64,000 nucleotides of DNA from Pseudomonadota bacterium (lineage in GTDB: Bacteria > Pseudomonadota > Gammaproteobacteria > Steroidobacterales > Steroidobacteraceae): positions 186,001 to 250,000 of the forward strand of contig JAEWAF010000043.1 in assembly GCA_023391815.1 (NCBI GenBank). The letters run 5' to 3'. Every line of letters starts with the position of its first letter. Position 1 is the first letter of the stretch. A program made the position numbers and the translations under genes. Of this stretch, positions 44,026 to 54,430 are shown piece by piece. The notes beneath the pieces were generated by a model that saw only the letters and a list, made by a program, of their open reading frames with translations, was not told where the DNA came from and did no database searches.

Positions 44026-46821
44026 TTACTCCTGCCCGGTCAGCTCCGTTAACAGACGCTGGGCCGCGGCGCGGTTGTCGAAGGTCGCCTGACTGGCGAG
44101 CAGCTGCGTGAGCTGTTCCTTGGCCCGAGCCTTCGCTCCGGTGCGTGCCAGAGCGGCGGCGTAGTGATACTTGATGTCGGCCGATGCATTCGTCGCAGCC
44201 GCCGCCTGCTCGAGTAGCGGCAAACCTTCGGCGGTCTGACCGGTGTCGACCAGAATCCAACCGAGCGTGTCCATGATAGCGGGCATCTTGGGCGCGAGTT
44301 GATGAGCCTGACGGGCAGTCGGTAGTGCCCGTTGGTCCCGCTGCTCATGATAGAGCCACGCCAGATTGTTCAACGAGGGCACATGTTTCGGCTGCCGCTG
44401 CACGATCTGCTCGTACTGTGCGATCGCGAGCTTCGCGTCGCCGCTCTTGATATATGCATCCGCGAGCAGGTTGCGGAAGGCCAGATCGTCCGGATGATCA
44501 CGCGACCAGCGCTCCAGAGGCTCGAGCGCGTTCGGCAGTTTGCCGGCGCTGCGCACCTGGAAAATCTTGGTCGCAAGCTCCGGAGCCGGGCGAATCGCGG
44601 CGGCTGCTTCGTAGGCCCGCGAGGCTTCCGGATACTTTTGCAGCACCGTGTACACCTCGCCTTCGAGCGCCAGCAACTGCGGGTTGTCCGGGCGTGTTTT
44701 TTTCAACGCATCGATGCGATTCAGCGCCGCCGTCCCATTTCCTTCCTGCACTTCGAGGAAAGCCAGGGCTCCGATGGCGGGCAGCCACTCGGGCTGCAAG
44801 CTCAATGCTTTCTCCAGCGACTCGCGCGCCGGACCGCGTTGATTCAATCCAAGTTGCGCGCGCCCCAGATTCAACCACAGCAATGGATTGCCCGCGTCGC
44901 TCGCGGTGCCTTCCTTGAACATCGCTTGCGCCTGATCGAAGCGGCCACTCTCGAGGTACAGCAAGCCCGCGGCATTCATCACGTCGCCGCGCTTCGATGC
45001 AGCCTGGACCGCGGCATTGATGAACTCATCCGCCCGTTTGGCGTCGTCCCGGGCGAGCGCCAGTCGGGCCAGCATCATCGGCGGCTCGATCGCTTTCGGA
45101 TTGGCTTTGTGAAGCGCTTCGAGACGGCTCGTGGCCGCGGCCTGGTTGCCTTGGGCGAGCTCCACTTCGACCATCGCGAGCTGCGCGCCCGTATTGGCGG
45201 GTTCGAGATCTATGAGTCGCTGTAATGCTGCCCGCGTCGCCTCGGCACGGCGCGCGCTCCACTCGACGCGGGCGAGAGCGAACAGCAGCTCGGGTTGTTT
45301 GGGATTCCTGGCGAGCGCGTCATTGAGCAATGCCCGCCCCTTGTCGAGCTCGCCGCTACGCGCATAGAAACCGGCTGCGATGCCGATGGCCGAAGGCTCG
45401 GTGCCGTACTTGTTCAGCATGCTCTGAAGTTGAGTACGCGCGGCCGCCGGACCTTCCGCAACGGCAATGGCCTGGATCAACAGCGCTTCGCGACGTGGAT
45501 CGATCTTGGGATCGCTCTCGGCTCGACGCAGCAGCGCGACCGCTTTGTCCGCCGCGCCCGCCTGAACATAGGCACTCGCCAGTTGAATCTGTAGTCCGCG
45601 ACTTTTCGGTGCCTCGCGCAGCGCCTTTTCCAAAGTATCGATCGTTTGTCGGTCGGCACCGGCCGCGACGCGTGCACCTTCGAACAAATTGGTCAGACGC
45701 GAGTCATCGGCGTGGGTCTCGATCGCCGGCACCAGCACTCGCAATGCTCCGTCCGGGTCCTGCAGACGCATTCGCACCTGCGCGAGCAATTGCCGCGCTT
45801 CGAGGTTCTGCGGCGCTTGCTGAACGACCTGAGTCAGCTCCTGGCTCGCCTGCTCCAGATTGCCCTGTGCGACCAAGGTGACGCCGAGCAGATAGCGTGC
45901 TTGCGTGAATTGCGGGGCGGCGTTCACCAGGCGACGCAGACTGCTCGCGGCCGCCAGGTAATCATTGGTCACCATCGAGATTCGCGCCGACATCAATGTC
46001 GTCAGTGGCGAGCCGGCAGCCACGCGATTCATCACCTCAAGGTTCGCGCGAGCCCCCTCGATGTTTCGGACCGCCAATTGCATCTCGATCAACGTCGACA
46101 ACAGCGATACCTGGCGCGTCGCTTCGAGCTGTTTTTCGGCCAGGGCCTTGGCTTTGAGCAGCGCTTGCTCGGCTTCCTCCGTCCTGCTCGCACGAGCGAG
46201 CATCGCGCCTTGCGAATACCAGGCGAGCGCGGACTGCGGATGCTGCTCAGTGAGCTTCCTCGCCAGCGCCAGAGCGCCCGGTGCGTCGCCCTGCGCTGCC
46301 ATCGTATCGACGATACCGACCTGCGCATCGACCAACGCTGGATCCGCCGCGGCCGAGGCGCGAAACGCTTGTTGAGCTTCGGCCGTTTTGCCCAATCCCT
46401 GCAAAGCGAAGCCGCGATACAAATCGGCGCGCGCGGGTTTGATTTGTTCCGACGATCCGGCCTCGATCTTCTCCAACGCCGCTGCGAAGCGCCCGAGCGC
46501 CAGATCGATGCGGACCTGCAGTTCGAGATGCGGGTCGGGCCCGCTCGCCTTCGGCAGTTTGTTGAGCTCGGCTTCGGCGTTGGTGGGATCGCCCAGCCAC
46601 AGCGCGATCTCGGCGAGCAGCGCGCGTGCCTCGTACAGATTGGGGTCCTTCTGCAGAGCGTTCTTCAGCTCGACCAGCGCGCGACGACGGTCGCCCTCGG
46701 CCACTGCGCTTTGCGCCCGCTCATAACGCTGCTTCGGGCTGACCAGAAAATCGCAGCCCGCCGCGGTCAGCAGTATCGCGCCGAGCACGGAAGTCACTAT
46801 CAACGTGCGGATCTTCGACAT
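44026..46821 (-). CDS. prsT: PEP-CTERM/XrtA system TPR lipoprotein PrsT
   Basis: 931 residues. Signal peptide ends in the lipobox LTAAGC with the lipidated C23. Asp follows at +2 (CDF), the Lol-avoidance signal in enterics, so it may stay in the inner membrane. Most of the length is TPR repeats of about 34 residues (ALVELKNALQKDPN, VDAQVGIVDTMAAQGD and so on, from about 30 to 925). This gives a long superhelix typical of the TIGR02917 family, which is thought to scaffold EPS assembly. Located 14 bases after xrtA. Confidence 0.92.
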   Translation of the reverse strand: MSKIRTLIVTSVLGAILLTAAGCDFLVSPKQRYERAQSAVAEGDRRRALVELKNALQKDPNLYEARALLAEIALWLGDPTNAEAELNKLPKASGPDPHLELQVRIDLALGRFAAALEKIEAGSSEQIKPARADLYRGFALQGLGKTAEAQQAFRASAAADPALVDAQVGIVDTMAAQGDAPGALALARKLTEQHPQSALAWYSQGAMLARASRTEEAEQALLKAKALAEKQLEATRQVSLLSTLIEMQLAVRNIEGARANLEVMNRVAAGSPLTTLMSARISMVTNDYLAAASSLRRLVNAAPQFTQARYLLGVTLVAQGNLEQASQELTQVVQQAPQNLEARQLLAQVRMRLQDPDGALRVLVPAIETHADDSRLTNLFEGARVAAGADRQTIDTLEKALREAPKSRGLQIQLASAYVQAGAADKAVALLRRAESDPKIDPRREALLIQAIAVAEGPAAARTQLQSMLNKYGTEPSAIGIAAGFYARSGELDKGRALLNDALARNPKQPELLFALARVEWSARRAEATRAALQRLIDLEPANTGAQLAMVEVELAQGNQAAATSRLEALHKANPKAIEPPMMLARLALARDDAKRADEFINAAVQAASKRGDVMNAAGLLYLESGRFDQAQAMFKEGTASDAGNPLLWLNLGRAQLGLNQRGPARESLEKALSLQPEWLPAIGALAFLEVQEGNGTAALNRIDALKKTRPDNPQLLALEGEVYTVLQKYPEASRAYEAAAAIRPAPELATKIFQVRSAGKLPNALEPLERWSRDHPDDLAFRNLLADAYIKSGDAKLAIAQYEQIVQRQPKHVPSLNNLAWLYHEQRDQRALPTARQAHQLAPKMPAIMDTLGWILVDTGQTAEGLPLLEQAAAATNASADIKYHYAAALARTGAKARAKEQLTQLLASQATFDNRAAAQRLLTELTGQE

Positions 46822-46835
46822 CTCCTGCTCCCTGA

Positions 46836-48350
46836 CTAGCGCCCGTCGCTGGACACGAGGTCCGTCGTCACATCGTGCAACCGATCGCGCGCGCTCGTGC
46901 AGTCTTCATCCTGACAGCGTGTTCTGAAGGCGACGACGGCAGACAGCGGCGCCGATAGCAACGACTTGACGCCGTATTGAACCTGCATGGGCAAAGTCTG
47001 GCGATGCCAGTCATCGCCGAGGCGATAGGCATACCAGATCATCCAGCGATCGCCGCGCGAGTCGGTTGCTTCGAGCTCCGTCCAGGCGCCCTGCCCCGGG
47101 CCCCGGCTACGCACATTCAATGTCTCGCCGGTCATCGAATTGTTGAACGCCACCAGTTCCTTGCCCTGATGCTGATCGGCGTACAGCGCGGCGAAACCCT
47201 CGATGATCGTGCCGTCCTTCGAGTAATGGGCTCGCTGAGTCACATCGGCGCCTGCAAACACAGGCTGCCAATCGTCGCGAGCGCTCTGCTCCACCGTCCA
47301 GCCGGCGAGCGTCGTCGGCAGCAGGCGAGGCAGCCGATCGGTCGGAATCGTGTTGTGGTCGGCGAGCAGCCACACTGGCGCCACCAACAAACTTACCGAC
47401 GCCAACGCCGCACCCCGCCACGAGATCGGACCGCTCTTGGGAACCGTGTCCGTTTCATTGGATGGCTCGGCAGGTGCCGGCCAGCGACGCACGATCAGGA
47501 AAAAAATCAGCATCGTGCCGACGAACATCATCCAGCCGAAGCTGTAATGCTCCTTCTGCACGAGGTAGTGCTGCATGTCCGTCACATGCGCCGCGACGGC
47601 GATGATGAAAATGCGAATCCAGTTGGTCAGCATCGCGAGCAGCCCGGCCAACACGACCAGCTTCGCCCGCGTTGGCCACGAGTCGCGATTGATCTCGCCG
47701 TACAACACCGCGATCGCGATGCCGACGATCAAAAAGTGCAGACCGCTGCAGCCACCCGCGATCTCGAGCGATCCTTCCGGCAACGTGAAGGTGTTTCCCG
47801 AGAAGAACACCGGAATCCCGGCGGTCCGCAGCAACATCCGAACGGCGAAGCTGGACAAGGACTGCAGCAGTGGATTGATCGCATCCCACAGCGGGACCGC
47901 GAAATACAGCAACGCAAATGGCAGCCAGTTACGGCGCGCCGCCTGAAATCCGTACGCTGCGATGAACGCGCCGAAGATGATCGCCGGCAACAAGGCTTGG
48001 TGAGCGATACGAATCCCCGCGCGATAGGCGATCAGCCACACGACGCTGGCGCCGACGACGGCGACGCACGCCAGGACACTCGGACGTATCTCGACTTGCG
48101 ACCACTCGCTTCGATTCCGCCAGAGCAGCCACAAGCTCATCGCGACGATCAGATAACCGTGCGTGTACGAGCGGCGCACCGTGTCTTCCCACTGCTCGAT
48201 CAGCGAGGCCGTGGTCGGCCAGAACAACAGGAACCCGAGCACGAGCACCGCCATCGCGCCGACCGCACGCAGGGTGCGGTTTCGGGCCGGGAAGCGAGGA
48301 TCGAAGGCGTGCGACGTCGCTTCGGTCGACGACCAGCCAGACGTGCCCAT
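46836..48350 (-). CDS. xrtA: Exosortase A fused to an EpsI domain
   Basis: 504 residues. The N-terminal half is an eight-helix exosortase with the catalytic triad visible: C201 in EIAGGCSGLHF, R246 in TNWIRIFII, H268 in KEHYSFGWM. The C-terminal half, from about 315 to 490, is an EpsI domain (LPTTLAGWTVEQSARDDWQPVFAGADVTQRAHY) that would sit in the periplasm. Exosortase A cleaves PEP-CTERM tails and hands proteins to a glycan or lipid acceptor. No PEP-CTERM protein is encoded in the window. Flanked by prsR and prsT with 14-base gaps. Confidence 0.95.
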   Translation of the reverse strand: MGTSGWSSTEATSHAFDPRFPARNRTLRAVGAMAVLVLGFLLFWPTTASLIEQWEDTVRRSYTHGYLIVAMSLWLLWRNRSEWSQVEIRPSVLACVAVVGASVVWLIAYRAGIRIAHQALLPAIIFGAFIAAYGFQAARRNWLPFALLYFAVPLWDAINPLLQSLSSFAVRMLLRTAGIPVFFSGNTFTLPEGSLEIAGGCSGLHFLIVGIAIAVLYGEINRDSWPTRAKLVVLAGLLAMLTNWIRIFIIAVAAHVTDMQHYLVQKEHYSFGWMMFVGTMLIFFLIVRRWPAPAEPSNETDTVPKSGPISWRGAALASVSLLVAPVWLLADHNTIPTDRLPRLLPTTLAGWTVEQSARDDWQPVFAGADVTQRAHYSKDGTIIEGFAALYADQHQGKELVAFNNSMTGETLNVRSRGPGQGAWTELEATDSRGDRWMIWYAYRLGDDWHRQTLPMQVQYGVKSLLSAPLSAVVAFRTRCQDEDCTSARDRLHDVTTDLVSSDGR

Positions 48351-48364
48351 TTGACCGGGCCCTC

Positions 48365-49720
<1,356 letters not shown>

Positions 49721-49742
49721 GATATTCCTCTCCTGTAGGAGC

Positions 49743-51827
49743 TCAGCTGTTCACGGCGTTCGGGGTGGCCGCGGGCGCGTCCTGGCTTTGAGAAAGCGGC
49801 AGGCTAACCGCAAATCGGGTGCCCTGTCCGGGACTGCTCTGCACTTCCACATCGCCTCCCAGCAAACGGATGTATTCACGCACCTGGTAAGCCCCGATGC
49901 CCATGCCCTTCGCACCCTTGGTGCTATCGAACGGACGGAACAAGCGATTGCGGATGAAATCCGCATCCATGCCGGCGCCGGTGTCTTCCACCAGAAGGCG
50001 CGCCTCGCGGCCTCGCTGTCCGATGCTCACCGACACCGAACCCGACTCGCTGGTTGCGTCCTGCGCGTTGCGAATGATGTGTTCGATGACCACGGCCAGC
50101 CGCTCGGCGTTCGCCATGACCATCACGGGCGGCCCCGCCTGCAGTTGCGGCTTCGGCGCGCGATAGCTACAGCGTGACACGGCCTGCTGAGCCAGCTCGC
50201 GCAGATCCGCGGCGACATGGCGATCGGCCGAGGTCGAGCCGCGCAATTGCTCGATCAGTTTGGTCATGCGATCGGCGGCGTTGGCGATCGTTTCCATGGC
50301 GTCATCGACGAATTCCGGCTTGTGCTTGTGCCGGGGGGCATTGGCGACGATAAGCTTCAGCTGCGCCACCGAATTTTTCAGGTCGTGCATCATGAACGCG
50401 GTCAACCGGTTATAAGCCTCGAACTGGCGGCTCTCGGCCAGCCGACGGTCCGCGTCCTGTTGCGCGATATGAGTGGCCACATGGCGGCCCAGGGTCTTCA
50501 GCAAGTCTCGATCTTCGTACGTCAGCTCGAACGGCGGTGGCGGATCGTACAACACCACGAAGCCCACCAGCCGATCCAATTGCAGCATCGGCGAGACGAT
50601 CCGGAGTTGCTCCTTATCGAGCAACCAGGACGGCATGGCGATGTTGCCGTAGAAATCGGGCGCGCGGCGGAATTCCTCGGTATCGATGATCCACTGCTTG
50701 GTGGCCAGAAACTGCGGTAGATCGTCGTCCGCCGAGAGGCTCGCGGGCAGACCGAGCGCGTCGATGCTCATCGGCCAGGCGGCATATGGGAGAAACTTCT
50801 TGCCGGTCTCATCGCGCAGGAACAGAAAACCGCCGGGGCTCGCGAAGATCTGCGCGATCGAGCGCAAAGCGGTGCGACCCACGTCTTCCTCATCGGCTGA
50901 GGACAATGTGCGGATGAAGCGCAGCCACTCGATGCGGTAGTCGTACTTGTTTCGGTAGAAGTGCTTGCTGATGAAGACGCGCGTGTGTCGGCGCAGCGGC
51001 GCCGAGGTCACAAGGCTTGCGAGCACCACGACGGCACCCGCGAAGAACACGATCTGGCCGACGTTGCCCCACGCCCCGCCGATCTCGCGAACATACAGCC
51101 CACCGAGGGCCATCACGGTCAGATAAGAGCCGATGACCAGAACCGTCGTCGTATAGAAAACAATCTGGCGCGACACGAACACGTCCAGCGACCACTCGGG
51201 ATTCCGGCGCGCCGCGACGGCGATCAACGGCATGGCGAAAGCATTGAGGATGCCGCGCGAAGTCCACGCATCGATGGAGACGGCACGTAGCAGCTCGGTC
51301 TGCGAATACAGGAACAAGTCGTAGGCGAACAACATGCCCACGCCGATGATCAAGTACTTCAGCGAGCGGCGCGCGATCTGCGATGAGTTGCGATAGATCT
51401 GCTCGAGCAGGACCAGCGCGACCAACGAGAGCGCCAGGCCGGCCCGAGACAACAGCAACGTTGGATTGACGATAGCGATGCCGTAATGCTCGAGCATGGG
51501 GAGCACGACCGCCGCAGCCAGCAAGAGCACGCAGAGCCCGCGCGCCGCTATTGCCAGCCAGGTGGGCGCTGCAATGCCGGCTACCGCAACGAGTGCCAGC
51601 AACCACGCGCCGCCTCGAATCGATTCGGCGAGATAAATGACGAGCACCGGCACATGCCCGGTGTAGCTCTGTGCAGCCAGGATCCCGGCCCAGACGGCCG
51701 TTACCGCGCTGGCAACGATGAGGTGCGCACCCTGTTGCCGACCACGCCAGGCCGTGATCAGCAGGAGGGTCAGTACCACAAAGCTCAGCGCCGCTATGCC
51801 ATAGCTGGCAATACCGAACGCATTCAT
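49743..51827 (-). CDS. prsK: Membrane sensor histidine kinase PrsK
   Basis: 694 residues. About eight membrane segments up to residue 275, then a GAF-like domain (about 305-450). The phosphorylated His is H481 in FMMHDLKNSV. In the ATPase domain the N-box is at 580-591 (IEHIIRNAQDAT), the G1 box is DTGAGMDADFI (615-625) and the G2 box is GMGIGAYQV. Signals through PrsR encoded 22 bases downstream. Stimulus unknown. Confidence 0.94.
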   Translation of the reverse strand: MNAFGIASYGIAALSFVVLTLLLITAWRGRQQGAHLIVASAVTAVWAGILAAQSYTGHVPVLVIYLAESIRGGAWLLALVAVAGIAAPTWLAIAARGLCVLLLAAAVVLPMLEHYGIAIVNPTLLLSRAGLALSLVALVLLEQIYRNSSQIARRSLKYLIIGVGMLFAYDLFLYSQTELLRAVSIDAWTSRGILNAFAMPLIAVAARRNPEWSLDVFVSRQIVFYTTTVLVIGSYLTVMALGGLYVREIGGAWGNVGQIVFFAGAVVVLASLVTSAPLRRHTRVFISKHFYRNKYDYRIEWLRFIRTLSSADEEDVGRTALRSIAQIFASPGGFLFLRDETGKKFLPYAAWPMSIDALGLPASLSADDDLPQFLATKQWIIDTEEFRRAPDFYGNIAMPSWLLDKEQLRIVSPMLQLDRLVGFVVLYDPPPPFELTYEDRDLLKTLGRHVATHIAQQDADRRLAESRQFEAYNRLTAFMMHDLKNSVAQLKLIVANAPRHKHKPEFVDDAMETIANAADRMTKLIEQLRGSTSADRHVAADLRELAQQAVSRCSYRAPKPQLQAGPPVMVMANAERLAVVIEHIIRNAQDATSESGSVSVSIGQRGREARLLVEDTGAGMDADFIRNRLFRPFDSTKGAKGMGIGAYQVREYIRLLGGDVEVQSSPGQGTRFAVSLPLSQSQDAPAATPNAVNS

Positions 51828-51837
51828 GCCGGGATTC

Positions 51838-53235
51838 TCAACGCGCGCCTTTTCTCCACACGATCACTTCCACCGTCTGGACCAGGATGGCCAGATAGAA
51901 CAGCAGGCTGTGGTTTTTCACGTAGAACAAATCGTATTGCAGTTTCTCGATGGCGTCCTGCTCGGAGGATCCGTAGGGATAGCAAAGCTGTGCCCAGCCG
52001 GTGATACCCGGCTTGATGGTGTGACGCTCGCGATAATACGGGATCCGCTCCTCGAGTTGCCCGACGAACTCGGGGCGCTCGGGGCGCGGGCCGACAAAAC
52101 TCATCTCCCCGCGTAGCACATTCAAAATCTGCGGCAGCTCGTCGATGCGCGTGAGCCGGGTGAACGCGCCGATCGGCGTGACCCGCGAATCGTTCTTCTG
52201 AGCCCACTGCGCGCCGTCCTTCTCCGCATCCTCGCGCATGCTTCGGAACTTCAGCAGCCGGAACGGGCGGCCGTACTGACCGACGCGCACCTGCCGATAG
52301 AAAATCGAGGCCTTCGGACCTTCCATGATTTTGATGGCCAGCGCCGTCAACACCATGATCGGCGCCGCGACCACCAGCAGCGCAAAGCTCGCCAGAATGT
52401 CGAACGCGCGCTCCAGCGTGTCGTGGATCCGACCGCGTCCGAACCCTTCGGAGAAAATCATCCAGCTCGGATTGAGCAGATCCAGGCGCACCTTGCCGGT
52501 CTCGCGCTCCAGAAACGTCACCAGCTCCAGGATCTCCACGCCTTCCAGCCGGCATTCGAGCAACTGATCCATGGGGAAGCGGCGGCGGCGATCGTCCATC
52601 GCGACCACGATCTCGTCGACCCGATGCGTCTCGCACAAGGTCAGAAGATCGACCGTGGTCGGCAGCTTCTCGTTGTCCGGAACCTCGGAGTCCTCATCCC
52701 CTTCGGCCGGCACGTAACCGACGACGACGAAGCCGCGACGATCCGAGCGACGGCGCAATCGCGCGATGCTGGCGCCGCGCCGACCCGAGCCGTAGACCAG
52801 CACCCGACGCTTGAACAAATCCTCATCGACCAGCGTGTCGAACACGATGCGCGCGATCACCGAGCCGCCGAACGCGATGACCAGGCTGATGAGCAGCGCA
52901 CCGCGACCGATGTGCAGGTCGGGGAACAAATAAAACAGGATGGTGATGAACATCGCGCCGCCGATGACGCTGGCGGCGACGCGCGCGATCAGACCGGCGA
53001 GGCGCGAACGCTGACGGGAGTTGTACAGGCCCATCGCGGCCATGCTGACGAACAGCACCCCCGCGAACACCAACCCACGGGGCAGCATGGGCCCCAGCAT
53101 TTCCTCGGCCAGCGGCTGCGAATTGAAGCGCAGATAGGCCGCCGCATAGGGCGCGAAAAAGAAGATCACACCTTCGATGACCGCGAGCACGGCCAGGTGC
53201 AGGTGCCAGTAATGTTGGAAAATTCGAATCGCCAC
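51838..53235 (-). CDS. Undecaprenyl-phosphate sugar phosphotransferase (EpsB-type priming enzyme)
   Basis: 465 residues: four or five N-terminal membrane segments and a CoA-binding-like domain, then the bacterial sugar-transferase domain from about residue 270. Motifs: YRQVRVGQYGRPFRLLKFRSM, DELPQILNVLRGEMSFVGPRPERPEF and KPGITGWAQL. It starts EPS synthesis by moving a sugar-1-phosphate onto undecaprenyl phosphate. First gene of the 27-kb minus-strand run. Length and membrane topology match the XrtA EpsB family. Confidence 0.92.
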   Translation of the reverse strand: MAIRIFQHYWHLHLAVLAVIEGVIFFFAPYAAAYLRFNSQPLAEEMLGPMLPRGLVFAGVLFVSMAAMGLYNSRQRSRLAGLIARVAASVIGGAMFITILFYLFPDLHIGRGALLISLVIAFGGSVIARIVFDTLVDEDLFKRRVLVYGSGRRGASIARLRRRSDRRGFVVVGYVPAEGDEDSEVPDNEKLPTTVDLLTLCETHRVDEIVVAMDDRRRRFPMDQLLECRLEGVEILELVTFLERETGKVRLDLLNPSWMIFSEGFGRGRIHDTLERAFDILASFALLVVAAPIMVLTALAIKIMEGPKASIFYRQVRVGQYGRPFRLLKFRSMREDAEKDGAQWAQKNDSRVTPIGAFTRLTRIDELPQILNVLRGEMSFVGPRPERPEFVGQLEERIPYYRERHTIKPGITGWAQLCYPYGSSEQDAIEKLQYDLFYVKNHSLLFYLAILVQTVEVIVWRKGAR

Positions 53236-53464
53236 GCGTTATTCGAGCCTTTTCGCTGCTAATCGGTCCCAAGTCCGGCCGGCTATTGAGCGCGAGTTGC
53301 TCGCGGTGCACCAGCGGCCGTAAGTCTAGTCATCTCACCCTCACAGCCGCGTGAAGGCAGTCACAGGCGCTACTGTCAAATCCACGACCCCGTCCCAGCC
53401 CGATCAACTCCCCCGGAAGATAGACCGTCGGGGAGCACCGACGGGCTGTCAGAGGTCTCGTCAA

Positions 53465-53483
53465 TTGACAATCATTCGCATTT
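53465..53483. promoter_or_regulatory. Fur-box-like site upstream of bfd
   Basis: TTGACAATCATTCGCATTT overlaps the 19-bp Fur consensus (AATGATAATCATT core) in its left and central parts. It lies 62 bases before the bfd start and points to iron-dependent control of bfd and perhaps bfr. The match is partial, but the AT-rich site is exceptional in this GC-rich region and fits the known regulation of bfd. Confidence 0.5.
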
Positions 53484-53545
53484 GTATTTACATGATGGCC
53501 AATCGGCGCGACTCACGCCAGTCGCCAGGATCGAGAGCCCGAATC

Positions 53546-53734
53546 ATGTACATCTGTGTGTGCCATGCCATCAGCGATCGCCAGATCCGCGAGACCGTCG
53601 ATCAAGGCGCGGCCTCGTTGCTGGAAGTTCAAATGCGCCTGCCGGTCGCCAGCTGCTGCGGTCGCTGCGAAGAATCTGCGCGAGAAGTGATTGAGTCTCA
53701 TATCGAATCCGCGAATCGTCCGGTCGCCGCCTGA
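53546..53734 (+). CDS. bfd: Bacterioferritin-associated ferredoxin
   Basis: 62 residues, exactly the Bfd size. The four [2Fe-2S] cysteine ligands are C4, C6, C38 and C41 (MYICVCHA ... CCGRC). Bfd delivers electrons to bacterioferritin to release stored iron. ATG 53546 was chosen because homology begins at that Met; the longer frame back to 53351 adds 65 residues without family features. Bfr follows 141 bases downstream. Confidence 0.93.
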   Translation: MYICVCHAISDRQIRETVDQGAASLLEVQMRLPVASCCGRCEESAREVIESHIESANRPVAA

Positions 53735-53788
53735 GCGGGCCTGCGTATTCTCGCGGGAATTTGTCGATCCGTCTCCCCTCTTCTGATG

Positions 53789-53804
53789 CTGCGCTGACGC
53801 GCAG
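53789..53804 (+). repeat. Hairpin between bfd and bfr
   Basis: CTGCGC and GCGCAG form a perfect 6-bp stem with a 4-base loop, 54 bases after the bfd stop, followed by only two T residues. Could be an attenuating or processing structure, or chance in GC-rich DNA. Confidence 0.25.
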
Positions 53805-53875
53805 TTGCCTCGCTCCGCGCCGCTCCTACACCATTCGCGGCTACCGCCAATCAATCGAGCCCGGAAGGAGCACCC

Positions 53876-54355
53876 ATGCAGGGTCACGCGACGGTTTTGC
53901 GTCATCTCAACGTCGTTCTGAAGAACGAGCTGACCGCCATCAACCAGTATTTTCTGCACGCCCGCATGTTCGAACACTGGGGGCTGAAGAAGCTCGGCGA
54001 GTACACCTATAAAGAATCCATCGACGAGATGAAGCATGCCGACAAGCTCATCAAGCGCATCCTGTTCCTCGACGGCCTGCCGAACCTGCAGGACCTGGGC
54101 AAGCTGCTGATCGGTGAGAACGTCGAGGAAGCGCTGAACTGCGATCTGAAGCTCGAGATGCAGGCGCACCCGGATCTGCGCGCGGCCATCGCCGATTGCG
54201 AGAAGCTCTCCGATTACGTGTCGCGCGAGCTGTTCGAAGACATCCTCGAATCCGAGGAAGAGCACATCGACTGGCTGGAGACTCAGCTCGACCTGATCAA
54301 GCGCGTCGGCATTCAGAACTACTGCCAGTCGCAGATGGACACCGACGAGGATTGA
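53876..54355 (+). CDS. bfr: Bacterioferritin
   Basis: 159 residues with the full set of bacterioferritin residues: ferroxidase ligands E18, E51, H54, E94, E127 and H130, and the haem-ligating M52. Forms a 24-mer that oxidises and stores iron in the cytoplasm. Strong GGAAGGAG at 53863-53870, 5 bases before the ATG. Partner bfd is just upstream. The pair is unrelated to EPS and marks the edge of the core locus. Confidence 0.96.
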   Translation: MQGHATVLRHLNVVLKNELTAINQYFLHARMFEHWGLKKLGEYTYKESIDEMKHADKLIKRILFLDGLPNLQDLGKLLIGENVEEALNCDLKLEMQAHPDLRAAIADCEKLSDYVSRELFEDILESEEEHIDWLETQLDLIKRVGIQNYCQSQMDTDED

Positions 54356-54368
54356 TCGAAAGAACGAA

Positions 54369-54415
54369 ACGGGCGGTCCCGAGACCCGGCACATCCCGGG
54401 ATCGGAACCGCCCGT
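54369..54415. terminator. Shared terminator hairpin between bfr and the Ig/FnIII lipoprotein gene
   Basis: ACGGGCGGT (54369-54377) is inverted as ACCGCCCGT (54407-54415); the intervening sequence can fold further through CCCGAG/CCCGGG. It lies 14 bases after bfr and 16 bases past the stop of the convergent lipoprotein gene. No T tract on either side, so termination strength is uncertain. Confidence 0.5.
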
Positions 54416-54430
54416 TCCGGTTCGCTCAGG

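Noticed and set aside
53296..53315. Sigma-54-like site upstream of the priming transferase
   Set aside because: TGGTGC and GAGCA both deviate from consensus; only the GG-N10-GC spacing agrees.
53351..53545. N-terminal extension of bfd
   Set aside because: Bfd family starts at MYICVC; the extension covers the promoter and Fur-like site.
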